The notes beneath the pieces are model-generated. The model did not search any database. It saw only the letters and a program-made list of their open reading frames with translations, and was not told where the DNA came from. A stretch of 32,909 nt of DNA. Origin: DAOUFU01 sp034429275. Lineage in GTDB: Bacteria; Chloroflexota; Anaerolineae; Aggregatilineales; Aggregatilineaceae. The stretch is taken from the NCBI GenBank assembly GCA_034429275.1, contig DAOUFU010000267.1, positions 1 to 32,909 on the forward strand, written 5' to 3'. Below, piece by piece: positions 1-8,600 of this stretch (its first letter is position 1; every line of letters begins with the position of its first letter). A program made the position numbers and the translations under genes.

Positions 1-72
1 CAAAGAGAGGCCGCCTCCGCCGGGCTATTCACGCATTCAGAAATCGATTCGAGAGGCATAGGAACGACAGGC

Positions 73-1260
73 TCACCTACCCACAGAGCGATTCACGAGG
101 TGCTCCATGGCAGTCGCCAGAGTTTTCGCGCGCTGTGTCCAGGTGTGCTGCAGGGCTGCCTGAGCCGCCGCCGCCCCAAGTCGAGCACGCAGCTCAGGAT
201 CATCGGTCAGCGCGGTCAGTGCCTTCGCCAATGCGTCGATGCTGCCCGGCTCAAAAAGCTGCGCCGTGTCACCGTGTTGTACCACTTCGGTGATGGTCGG
301 TTGGTCTGGCGCGACTATGGCTTTGCCGACGGCCATATACTCGTACACTTTCATCGGGTTACCATAGGTATTGGTGGCCGGCATCACAGCGATATCTCCC
401 GCCGCCACCCAATCGGCCACTTCCCGATAAGGAATACGCCCCGCAAAGGTGACCCGGTCCGCGATATTCAGCGCGCGAGCGTGCGCCTGTGCCGCAGGAG
501 TCTCACGTCCCTCCCCGACCAACAACACGCGCGCGCGTTCGCGCCCAGGGATGCGTGCAAAAGCATCCAGCAGCAAATCAACTCGATGATAGGGTTGGAA
601 TGATCCGACAAAGACAATGACCACAGTCTCTGGGCCGATTCCCAACCGTTCGCGAACTGCTGCTCCCTTTGCCGAGGGCCGGAATGCCGCTTCATCGATT
701 CCATTCGACACAGTGATGATTTTCTCTTCGGGCAGCCCATCCTCAACCAACAGGCGCCGGATCACTTCACTCACCGCTACCAGCAGGCTGGCCTGCCCGG
801 TGACTTCGCGATAGATGGTCAGCGCAAGCTTTTTCGCCCCCACACCATACTGCCGTTCTTCTTCCCATGAGGGCGCGACGTCGTCCAGCACCAGGGGGAT
901 GTCGGTCGCACGGGACGCTTCTTTCCCCGCCACGCTGAACGCGATGTGGGTCTCCAGGATCACGTCGGGCTGCTCGTTCCGGACTACGTCAATCAGATGT
1001 TGGGCATAGCGACGGCCAAATGCCGCTCGGCCCATATCGCGCATACGCATCGCAAGGGGGCGCGGCAACAGCTTTTTGACGACCTGGCGGTAGGTGCTCA
1101 CCGCCGCGCCTGATCCGCCGCCGGAGGCTGCCTGCACGCGCACAATTTCATGTCCCAACTGCTCCAGCGCAGCCAACAGCGCACGCGCCCGGACGATGTG
1201 CCCGGCCTGCTCGGAGTCCAGCCGGTCGTGTGGGTGTGGCAGGCTGTAGACAATTTTCAT
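73..1260 (-). CDS. GT4-type glycosyltransferase
   Basis: Predicted GT-B fold glycosyltransferase of 395 residues, expected to move a sugar from a nucleotide-sugar donor to a lipid-linked glycan at the cytoplasmic membrane face. The C-terminal Rossmann half shows the usual GT4 landmarks: VSNGID, VVIVFVGSFQPYHR, VLLVGEGRE, then NPMKVYEYMAVGKAIVAP around Glu307 and ITEVV with Glu325. The first Glu of the common E-x7-E motif is a Tyr here, a pattern seen in GT4 enzymes with an NP-x-K-x-x-E segment. The ATG at 1260 has AGGGA about six bases upstream, which fixes the start. It is the last gene of the minus-strand polysaccharide run, 41 bp after another GT4. Family assignment is firm; donor and acceptor cannot be read from sequence. 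Confidence 0.9.
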   Translation of the reverse strand: MKIVYSLPHPHDRLDSEQAGHIVRARALLAALEQLGHEIVRVQAASGGGSGAAVSTYRQVVKKLLPRPLAMRMRDMGRAAFGRRYAQHLIDVVRNEQPDVILETHIAFSVAGKEASRATDIPLVLDDVAPSWEEERQYGVGAKKLALTIYREVTGQASLLVAVSEVIRRLLVEDGLPEEKIITVSNGIDEAAFRPSAKGAAVRERLGIGPETVVIVFVGSFQPYHRVDLLLDAFARIPGRERARVLLVGEGRETPAAQAHARALNIADRVTFAGRIPYREVADWVAAGDIAVMPATNTYGNPMKVYEYMAVGKAIVAPDQPTITEVVQHGDTAQLFEPGSIDALAKALTALTDDPELRARLGAAAAQAALQHTWTQRAKTLATAMEHLVNRSVGR

Positions 1261-1301
1261 GGCTAATCCCTAAAAACAATACTGCCGGTGTGCATGCGAC
1301 G

Positions 1302-2435
1302 TCAGTCATGACGAGCCGGTTTGCTGCTCAGGATTCTCTGGTATAACTCAACGGTCTGCTGGGCTTGCGTCTCCAACGAAAAGATTGCTCGCACCCTCTT
1401 GTATCCGGCATCGCCCAACCGTCGAGCTTCTGTCTTGTCGGTCAACACAGCGATCAGCCGGTCTGCCAGCTGCTCAGCATCACCTGGCGGAACAACATAC
1501 CCGGTCTCTCCGTCAACGACAATCTCTTTGGCCCCGCCGACATCGGTAGTGACAGCGGGAATACCCGCTGCCCCTGCTTCAATCAGCACATTGGGCAGCG
1601 CCTCAGCCCACGATGGCAACACCAATGCATCGCTCGCCCCAAGCAGATCGGGCACATCTGTACGCTGTCCCATGAATTCCACCGTATCCCCAAAGGGAGC
1701 GGCTTGCTCGCGCAGCGAATCGGCCAGCTCACCATCGCCCACCAACATGATCTTCACACCGGGAACAGCGCTTTTGAGCGCAGGGATCGCCTTGAAAAGT
1801 ACCTCGTGCCCTTTGCCGCGCCGCAGCACCGCGACCATGAGTACCACAGGGGTGGATTCATCCCAACCTAGCCGGGCGCGAGTCTCAGCGCGCCGGTCCC
1901 GCGTATCAAACACATCGACCATACTCCCGTAATAGATCGTCTGAATGCGATCCAAAGGGATACGAGCCTGCCGCGCAAAGTTGTAGCGCACGGCGTTCGA
2001 CGCGGCGACAACCCGGTCATATCCATAGTGGGCCACCAGCAGCAGCAGTCGGGCGCGGACCGCTTCCTTCCATGTATCGGTGGGCTCAACCATCACATGC
2101 CGCGTCATGACAGTGGGGTACCTGTAGCGCAGATGCGCTAGCCCGGCATAAATGATCGTATCCTGGTCCTGGGCATGAACCAGGTCGATCTTTTCATCGC
2201 GCAGCACCTTGATGAAACGCGACCACGCCGCGGGATCAATCATTCGTCTGGCTGCCACATCGTGACGCTGTATCCCGCTCCGCAAAAAATCGTCAAGCAG
2301 CGGGCTGTCTCGCCGGGTATTGAGCGTCAGCAGACGCACATCAACACCCAGGTCACGAATATAAGGCAGCACCGAAACAACGTTCCGTTCGGCACCACCC
2401 ATCGCCACGCTGCTCAGCATAATCACTACCCGCAT
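1302..2435 (-). CDS. GT4-type glycosyltransferase
   Basis: Glycosyltransferase of 377 residues with clear GT4 architecture. The N-terminus MRVVIMLSSVAMGGAER carries the Gly-Gly acceptor-side loop. The C-terminal half has VLMVAVLRRGKGHEVL, VKIMLVGDGELADSL and a full E-x7-E motif (EALPNVLIE), followed by TTDVGGAKEIV and a GYVVPPGD segment. The frame is open to 2570, but the added 45 residues overlap the upstream deacetylase and look non-coding. The ATG at 2435 is preceded by GGAGG at ideal spacing and starts two bases after the stop of the upstream deacetylase, so translation is probably coupled. It would add a sugar to the repeat unit made by this locus. Specificity unknown. Confidence 0.92.
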   Translation of the reverse strand: MRVVIMLSSVAMGGAERNVVSVLPYIRDLGVDVRLLTLNTRRDSPLLDDFLRSGIQRHDVAARRMIDPAAWSRFIKVLRDEKIDLVHAQDQDTIIYAGLAHLRYRYPTVMTRHVMVEPTDTWKEAVRARLLLLVAHYGYDRVVAASNAVRYNFARQARIPLDRIQTIYYGSMVDVFDTRDRRAETRARLGWDESTPVVLMVAVLRRGKGHEVLFKAIPALKSAVPGVKIMLVGDGELADSLREQAAPFGDTVEFMGQRTDVPDLLGASDALVLPSWAEALPNVLIEAGAAGIPAVTTDVGGAKEIVVDGETGYVVPPGDAEQLADRLIAVLTDKTEARRLGDAGYKRVRAIFSLETQAQQTVELYQRILSSKPARHD

Positions 2436-2437
2436 GC

Positions 2438-3202
2438 TTACCTCCTGCCCTGCACCGTCCGTTTGGCGCTGCGCACCCGCCTGCGCATTTCCGTCACCCA
2501 TCGCCAGGCCTGACTCACACGCACCGCGCAACGCCGGGGCGTATCGCATCTGCCGATCTCCACCCGCCACAGATTGTAATCACTCTCTGGCAGGCGGGGC
2601 GACCCGCAAGCCGCCAGATATCCACACTCTTCGGCAATCTTCAGGGTAGATGCAGTGAACCGCTCATACGGATAGGACAACACCTGGCACGAACATCCCA
2701 GCGATGTCTCAATCAATTGCCGGGAATGGCCGATCTCACTATGCGCCTCTTCGACTCCAAGCTGGTCAAGTTGTGCATGGGTTGAGGTATGGCTTCCAAT
2801 GCAGATGCCCTCTGCTCGCATCTTCGCCAACCCATCCCAATCCATCAGTGGAGCCGCCAGTTCGTCGCGTTGCCCATACCAGTCGGACATCTGCCCGACC
2901 CGGCTCGCCACCACAAACACCGTCGCGGAAAATCCACACGCTTGCAGCACAGGCAACGCGTTATCCAGGTTGTCCTGGTAGCCATCGTCGAAAGTGATGG
3001 CTACCGCACGCGGGGGAAGTGCGCGCTTTCCACGCCGTGCGAGTGCAAGGTCTTCCATCGATATACCGGAGTATCCTCTCCGCCGCAAATCATTCATCTG
3101 GATGGCAAACTGAGTCGGAGTCACCGCCAGCCCAAACGGATCCTTCGCTAACGGAACATCGCTCACCTGATGATAGAGCAAAATAGGAATATAGGGCTTC
3201 AT
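2438..3202 (-). CDS. NodB-type polysaccharide deacetylase (CE4)
   Basis: Carbohydrate esterase family 4 protein of 254 residues that should remove N- or O-acetyl groups from a glycan by a metal-dependent mechanism. Motif 1 is TFDDGY (Asp72 catalytic base, Asp73 metal ligand). Motif 2 is SHTSTH with His138 and His142 as metal ligands. Motif 3 is replaced by SYPYERF, so the usual Arg context is only partly kept. The N-terminus PILLYHQV is the common CE4 LxYHxV opening. No signal peptide is visible, so it may act in the cytoplasm or be retained at the membrane. ATG at 3202 has AGGA six bases before it. It lies 12 bp after a second, larger CE4 gene. Confidence 0.93.
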   Translation of the reverse strand: MKPYIPILLYHQVSDVPLAKDPFGLAVTPTQFAIQMNDLRRRGYSGISMEDLALARRGKRALPPRAVAITFDDGYQDNLDNALPVLQACGFSATVFVVASRVGQMSDWYGQRDELAAPLMDWDGLAKMRAEGICIGSHTSTHAQLDQLGVEEAHSEIGHSRQLIETSLGCSCQVLSYPYERFTASTLKIAEECGYLAACGSPRLPESDYNLWRVEIGRCDTPRRCAVRVSQAWRWVTEMRRRVRSAKRTVQGRR

Positions 3203-3214
3203 GGTGTCCTATCC

Positions 3215-4246
3215 CTATCCATAATAGCGCGGACGTTCTGTGAACGCCGGGATGCCCAGGACTTTGGCCTGGAACACCTCAATCGTGTCCTTGAAGATCA
3301 GAAACACGCGCGGGATCTCTAACGCGCGCCTGCGAAGCTGCCCCAGCCGGATCGGACCGTTCTCCAAGGTGAACGCCAGCGAGATTCCCATGCTGCGCAG
3401 GTGCGCCATGATCGCCGGGTTGAAGTCCTCGAACATGCCGTTGGGATAGGCCAGTGCAACCATCTGACCACCGATTTCAGCTTCGAGCGTGTCACGGCAT
3501 TCGGCCAGCTCTGCCTGGGCCATGTCGAAGGGGATGCGCGTCAAAATCGGGTGTGACGCGGTATGCATCTGGCACACAACACCGTGCCCGGCCATTTCGC
3601 GAGCCTGGGCCGCCGAAAAAAACCTCTGTTCCTGAGGATCGGGCAGGCTCACCTCGAGCACTTCACCCAGCGCAATCACCTGCCGCTGCTTTTCCTCATC
3701 GGGCAGCGCTTTGAGCCGGGGCAGCATATCTTCAAGTGCCCGGTGACGCGCCGCCGGTGTGCCCAGATCGCGCTCGCCTATGCCAAACAACACGGCGCGT
3801 GTTTTGGCTGTGTGGCGAAACAGGTCCGCGCAGGTATCCCACCAGGGACGATAGGCACTGCCCAGCCAGCGAGAGACCACAAACAGAACCGCCGGAAGCC
3901 CACGCTCACGCAGGATAGGATATGCATGAGTGTAGTTATCCAGATAGCCATCATCAAACGTGATCAGTAGTGGACGCGGAGGCAGCGCCACACCATCGGC
4001 CACGTAGGCACGTAACGCTTCCAGGCTGATCACATTGAACCGGCGCTTGACGTAGTCCATCTGCCGGGCAAACATAGCCGGCGTCGCGCTCACATTCGAC
4101 TCCAGGCCGCTGAATCCCGGACTTGCCGGATCACATATCCGGTGATAGCCGAGAACCGTCAGGCGCTGCGGCCCCCAGAACAGGTCCAGCAGCCGCCAGC
4201 CCCCGGTTTTGTGCATCACAACTGCCAACTGTTGTCGTTTACTCAT
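3215..4246 (-). CDS. NodB-type polysaccharide deacetylase (CE4), larger paralogue
   Basis: CE4 polysaccharide deacetylase of 343 residues. It has LGYHRI near the N-terminus, motif 1 TFDDGY (Asp98, Asp99), motif 2 HTASH (His228 and His232) and motif 3 as AYPNG. A 100-residue helical, basic insertion lies between motifs 1 and 2, absent from the neighbouring CE4, so the two are not recent duplicates. This length resembles deacetylases found in exopolysaccharide clusters. A GTG at 4261 is in frame, but the ATG at 4246 has AGGGGGG immediately upstream and is preferred. No export signal is seen. The likely role is deacetylation of the polymer or its repeat unit, giving free amino groups; the substrate is unknown. 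Confidence 0.92.
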   Translation of the reverse strand: MSKRQQLAVVMHKTGGWRLLDLFWGPQRLTVLGYHRICDPASPGFSGLESNVSATPAMFARQMDYVKRRFNVISLEALRAYVADGVALPPRPLLITFDDGYLDNYTHAYPILRERGLPAVLFVVSRWLGSAYRPWWDTCADLFRHTAKTRAVLFGIGERDLGTPAARHRALEDMLPRLKALPDEEKQRQVIALGEVLEVSLPDPQEQRFFSAAQAREMAGHGVVCQMHTASHPILTRIPFDMAQAELAECRDTLEAEIGGQMVALAYPNGMFEDFNPAIMAHLRSMGISLAFTLENGPIRLGQLRRRALEIPRVFLIFKDTIEVFQAKVLGIPAFTERPRYYG

Positions 4247-4330
4247 ACAGCCCCCCTGCACCGAGTAAAAGCGCCTGCGAGGATGAAACGGAGAGATGTT
4301 CGCGAGGTCGATACTTGGTTGCGGACGCTT

Positions 4331-5461
4331 TCAAGGTGCCAGCGCCCGGTCGTACACATCGACCACCCGCCCAATCATGACACCCACACTGAACTGGTCG
4401 CGGACCTTTTGGTAGCCAGCTAATCCCAACATGTGCGCGTCGTGCGGATGCGTCACCAGCCAGCGCAATCCTTGCGCCAGAGCGTCTGCATCTGCCGGGG
4501 GAACCAGGTACGCTGTCTGGCGATGGCTGAGCAGCGTTGCCAACCCGCCCACATCGGTCACCACCAGGGGACGTGCCCAGGCCATCGCTTCGAGCACGGC
4601 GTAAGGCAGCGCCTCGGATAGCGACGCCATACACACCGCATCAACCGACCTCAGCACAGCGTCAACATCTTGCCGGAACCCCGCAAATACGACCCGTCCC
4701 GCCAACCCTGCCGCCGCCACCTGGGTTTCGAGTTCTGGCAGCAGAGGCCCATCCCCCACGATCAACAGCTTGAGCCGGGGAAGATCGCCGAGGCGAGACA
4801 TCGCATCGATCAGGTAACGATGTCCCTTCACCGGCTTGAGTCTGGCCACAATTGCGACAACGATATCCTCTGGAGAAAAGCCCCAGGAAACACGGAGGGT
4901 TTGTTCAGGATCTCCCCAGGGCTGTTCGGGCACAGGCACGGCATTGTGAATGAGAGTCGAACGCGCGGCAAGGCCCTGACGTTCGGCTTTTGCCTGCAAA
5001 ACTTCGGTCACCGTAATCATCTGTCGCGAGAGCCATCGATCGAGCCATAAGACAGACTCATAGGCCCATCCTTTGGGGCCAGGATATTCGCGCCCATAGT
5101 CGCTATGGATCGTCGCTACCCGACCGCGCGCACCTGCCCATACGGCTGCCAGATGTGCCCACAGGATGGACTGCACATTATGGGCATCGACCACGGTGAA
5201 TCCGCCCGCGCGGATCATCTCCCGCAGCCGCAGAATCATGCGCGGATTGGCCCGCCCTGCTTTCACCGGCACGTGCGGCAGTCGCTCAGCAATCAGTCGC
5301 TGGTGCAGCAGGCTGCCCTCCAGAGTCGCCACTGCACAACCGGCAATTGCCGTTTGCAGTGCGCGAGCCTGAGTGAGCACACGCACTTCCGCTCCACCAA
5401 AACTGCGTGCCAGATCAACCAGCAGCACCCGGTAATCGCGTCGCAAACCCGGATCGATCAT
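4331..5461 (-). CDS. GT4-type glycosyltransferase
   Basis: GT-B glycosyltransferase of about 376 residues. The fold begins with YRVLLVDLARSFGGAEVRVL, including the acceptor-side Gly-Gly. The C-terminal half has VVAIVARLKPVKGHRYLI, LKLLIVGDGPLLPEL and an E-x7-E motif (EALPYAVLE), then VVTDVGGLATLL and AYLVPPAD. The frame is open upstream to 5611, with an ATG at 5557 and a GTG at 5611. That extension is unlike the family, has no ribosome binding site and covers a strong hairpin at 5518-5542. I therefore place the start at ATG 5461, with GAGGA about ten bases before it; the start is moderately certain. It would add one residue of the repeat unit. Confidence 0.88.
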   Translation of the reverse strand: MIDPGLRRDYRVLLVDLARSFGGAEVRVLTQARALQTAIAGCAVATLEGSLLHQRLIAERLPHVPVKAGRANPRMILRLREMIRAGGFTVVDAHNVQSILWAHLAAVWAGARGRVATIHSDYGREYPGPKGWAYESVLWLDRWLSRQMITVTEVLQAKAERQGLAARSTLIHNAVPVPEQPWGDPEQTLRVSWGFSPEDIVVAIVARLKPVKGHRYLIDAMSRLGDLPRLKLLIVGDGPLLPELETQVAAAGLAGRVVFAGFRQDVDAVLRSVDAVCMASLSEALPYAVLEAMAWARPLVVTDVGGLATLLSHRQTAYLVPPADADALAQGLRWLVTHPHDAHMLGLAGYQKVRDQFSVGVMIGRVVDVYDRALAP

Positions 5462-5517
5462 TCTCGTCTGGTCCTCTTGGTATCTGCGAACCAGCACCCG
5501 TCTGGGAGTGTGAACAA

Positions 5518-5542
5518 TCGGGGGCGTGCTTAGCGCCCCCGA
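5518..5542 (-). terminator. Terminator-like hairpin after the BcsB-like gene
   Basis: Perfect inverted repeat with 9-bp arms (TCGGGGGCG and its complement) and a 7-base loop. Read on the minus strand it lies 76 bases after the stop of the BcsB-like gene and is followed by ATTGTT, a short and imperfect U-tract. It may partly terminate or stabilise the upstream message, lowering expression of the four downstream genes. It also argues against the longer start of the following glycosyltransferase. Confidence 0.5.
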
Positions 5543-5617
5543 CTCTGAATGTATCATCGTGCTGTCGCTAGAGTACACCCGGAGGGCGTTTCGGCCACCT
5601 CCGGCCAACACTCACGC

Positions 5618-8600
5618 TTAGCGACGGCGATCCTGCCGCATCAGGCGCACCAACCCAAAAGCCAGAGTGGCCACTGCCAGCACACCGGCGGCAACCAGAA
5701 TCCCATCTAACCACCGGGGCGGTTCAGACTCACGCGGCTGCAACGCTGTCGGCGGCAGCGGCTCAAAGGTCGGGATCGCGGTGGGCACGGTAGGCACCGG
5801 AGTCTGTGTGAACAACGGTGTAGGCAGTGCAGGCGACGTCGGAATGATGACCTGGAGAGTTGGCACCGGCGTAACCGTCACCACTGTATCGACCAACAGG
5901 GTCGGGTTTGGTTCCGGGGTGGCCGTCGTCAGGGTGGCCATAGCTTGAGCGACCTGAGTTGCCTGAGCGGCCTCTGTCGCCTGGGCCTCGAGGTCGAGCA
6001 GCACATCCTGGATTTGCTCGGCCAACTGTTCCCGATCACGCAGCACACGCGTATCCACCATCGAGATGCTGTTGTCACTCACATAACCGACATCGCCCAT
6101 CAGCTCAGTACGCCAGTAGAGCGAATCGTTGAGGACTGCCGCAGCATTGGCATACCCACGGTCACCGGTGCCAGTGATGACCAGGATGACCCGGTCGAGC
6201 GACCACGGTGAAGGCAGGATTTCCAGCAAACCGATTTCGTAGCCAACCGGCAGGCGGTAGACCACATCGTCCATCACCTGGCGGAGTGTATCGGTGCCTT
6301 CAACGAACGGTTGAGGCAGGTTCTGGTTAAGCGACGCCAGGAATGAGTTCCTGGTATTCTGCCCAAATACGATGAGGTTATATCCAGAAAGGTCCGTGCC
6401 TTCTGGCAGGGCACTGCCCAGGCTCACACGCGGCGCAAACCCTTCACCCGCAGTGACCGATGTCCCCAGCCGCGAGACCAACCGCATGGCATACTCCAGG
6501 TCTACAGCAGTTGGCTGATCGGGAAGGACAAACCAGACATCACGCAGATCGGGTTGAGTATTGAACGGCACCGGGAATGTGCCGATATATGGCGTCACAT
6601 TTTGCGCCAACATTGTGCCGCGCGGCAGGTTCATCTTGCTATTGCCGCTGACGGTAAACCATGCGACTTGCGGATCCGGGATATAGCATTCCCAGTCACC
6701 CCCGACCGTCAGAGTGATGTTCAATGTGTTCTGCTCCCCCAGCAACCCCGAATCCGGTGGAATACGTGCCCGCAGATGGTAGGGACCGCCCACCACCTGG
6801 GTTGTCGTGCCCTCTGGTCCGGTAACCTGGGAAGTCGGCGCATCCAGCACAGCACTGGCAATCGGGTAACGATTGTTCATCGTCAGCGCCACACTGGAGC
6901 GATTGTTGCTGATCAAACCGGAGTAATTGAACTCCATGTCGACATAGGCGTCTTCTGTTAGGGGGTAGTTGGCGGGCAGGTAGAACCGCACCTGCGCCGA
7001 GGAAACCCCGTAGCCCCCCAGGGTGATCAGCGGATAGCCCAGTTGGCTAAAAGTCACTTCCGTTTGCAGCGTGAACCCTACCGGCGGACGCTGTACCGGG
7101 CGCAGATCGGTCACAACCGCGACTGCCCCACCGATCCCCATCACAGAAGGTGGACCGGCCAGCGCCGCGGCGGCCTTGGTGAGCGCTTCGGGCGATTGCC
7201 CGGTCACTGCCACGACCGACAGAAGCTCGTTGCCAGGGTTCGGGATGATCTGCACAACACCGTCTGTCGTCGCCACCGCTTCCCCAGCGACACTCAAAAC
7301 ACCGTCCGCGCCAAGATCGGAGGGGAAGAGGTCCTGGGCATAGTACTGGTCGATCAGCGCATTCGTGCCAATCTGTCCCACCAGCATCAGGTTATTCGTG
7401 CGCAGAATGGTATCGTCGACCGCATCCGCCGTCAGCACGCGAATAACCAGGTCGTTGAACGTCAACGACCCCAGGCCCGCCGAAAGTGACATCCCGGTCT
7501 GGATATCGTGCTCGGTGGGGTTGGCCGGCAGCACCAAGTACAACACGTCCGCGCGGTCGACAAAGCGCTGCGTATAAATAGGCCGCGGATAAAGCGACAG
7601 GTCCCGAATCGGGAGCGATTCGCGAAACTCTAGATGGAAGTAGGATTGATCGGTCTTGATCAACACCTGAGAGAGTGAATTCGCCAGGCAGTGGTCTTCC
7701 GCCCTCAATTCCACCGTGAAAGTATGGATGCGGTTCTGATCCTGAAGGATATTCAGTGGCAGCGGAATGGCCAGGGTTTGCACCCCGACATTGGCCGCAC
7801 CCAGGCTAATCGTCGCGATTACCTGCTCGTCCATGGTCACATTAAGGATTGTGATCAGGTCGCTCACCAGCCCCGTCGGGCCGATAGTAGACGAGCGGGT
7901 TTCAAAGTAATCAATGTTCAGATACAGGACATTGTTGCCACCGGGCACCCACGTTTCGGGCACCGCCAGGTCAAATTGAGCCAATGCAGCAGGTGACTGA
8001 AGCGTCAGGTTCGACACCCCTAGATCGGCAAGCTTGACTTCTTGCGCCAGCAGCGGACCGGTCGGCACATTTTCCGGGATCGGGGTCAGGACCGGCGTAG
8101 GAGTCATGGTCACACAGCCGGCCAGGGAACTGCCCGGCTCGCAGACGGGCAGAGTAGGCTGAGCAGTCGCGGTAGGCAAAACGATCGGCGTAGACGCCTG
8201 GGGCGTGATGCCGATGACACTCGCCGGTTCGCTCTGAGGTGCCACAACACCGGCGCTGATATACGCCAGATCCTCGCCCGGCTGCTCAGGCGAACGCTCA
8301 ACGACCAGCCAGTTCGGGTCTTCAGGATCGACGCCCAGCACACATACCGATGCCCCCTGTGGGTACATCTCCAAAATGTCGCAGGTTGTAGAGGCGCACG
8401 CCCGAATGTTGGCACCGGTTGCACCCTGGACACTCACCAGGTAAGGCACACAGGCCGGCGTTTCAGGGGTACTCGTACTCTCAGGCGATGCCTGGGCTGT
8501 AGCCGTCGCATCAGGTGTCGTCTCGGCTGCCGCAGGTGTCGAGGTCAGCAGCATCGGCCCGGCCTGCTGTATGGTAGCCGAGGGAGCGGGGGTATCGGTC

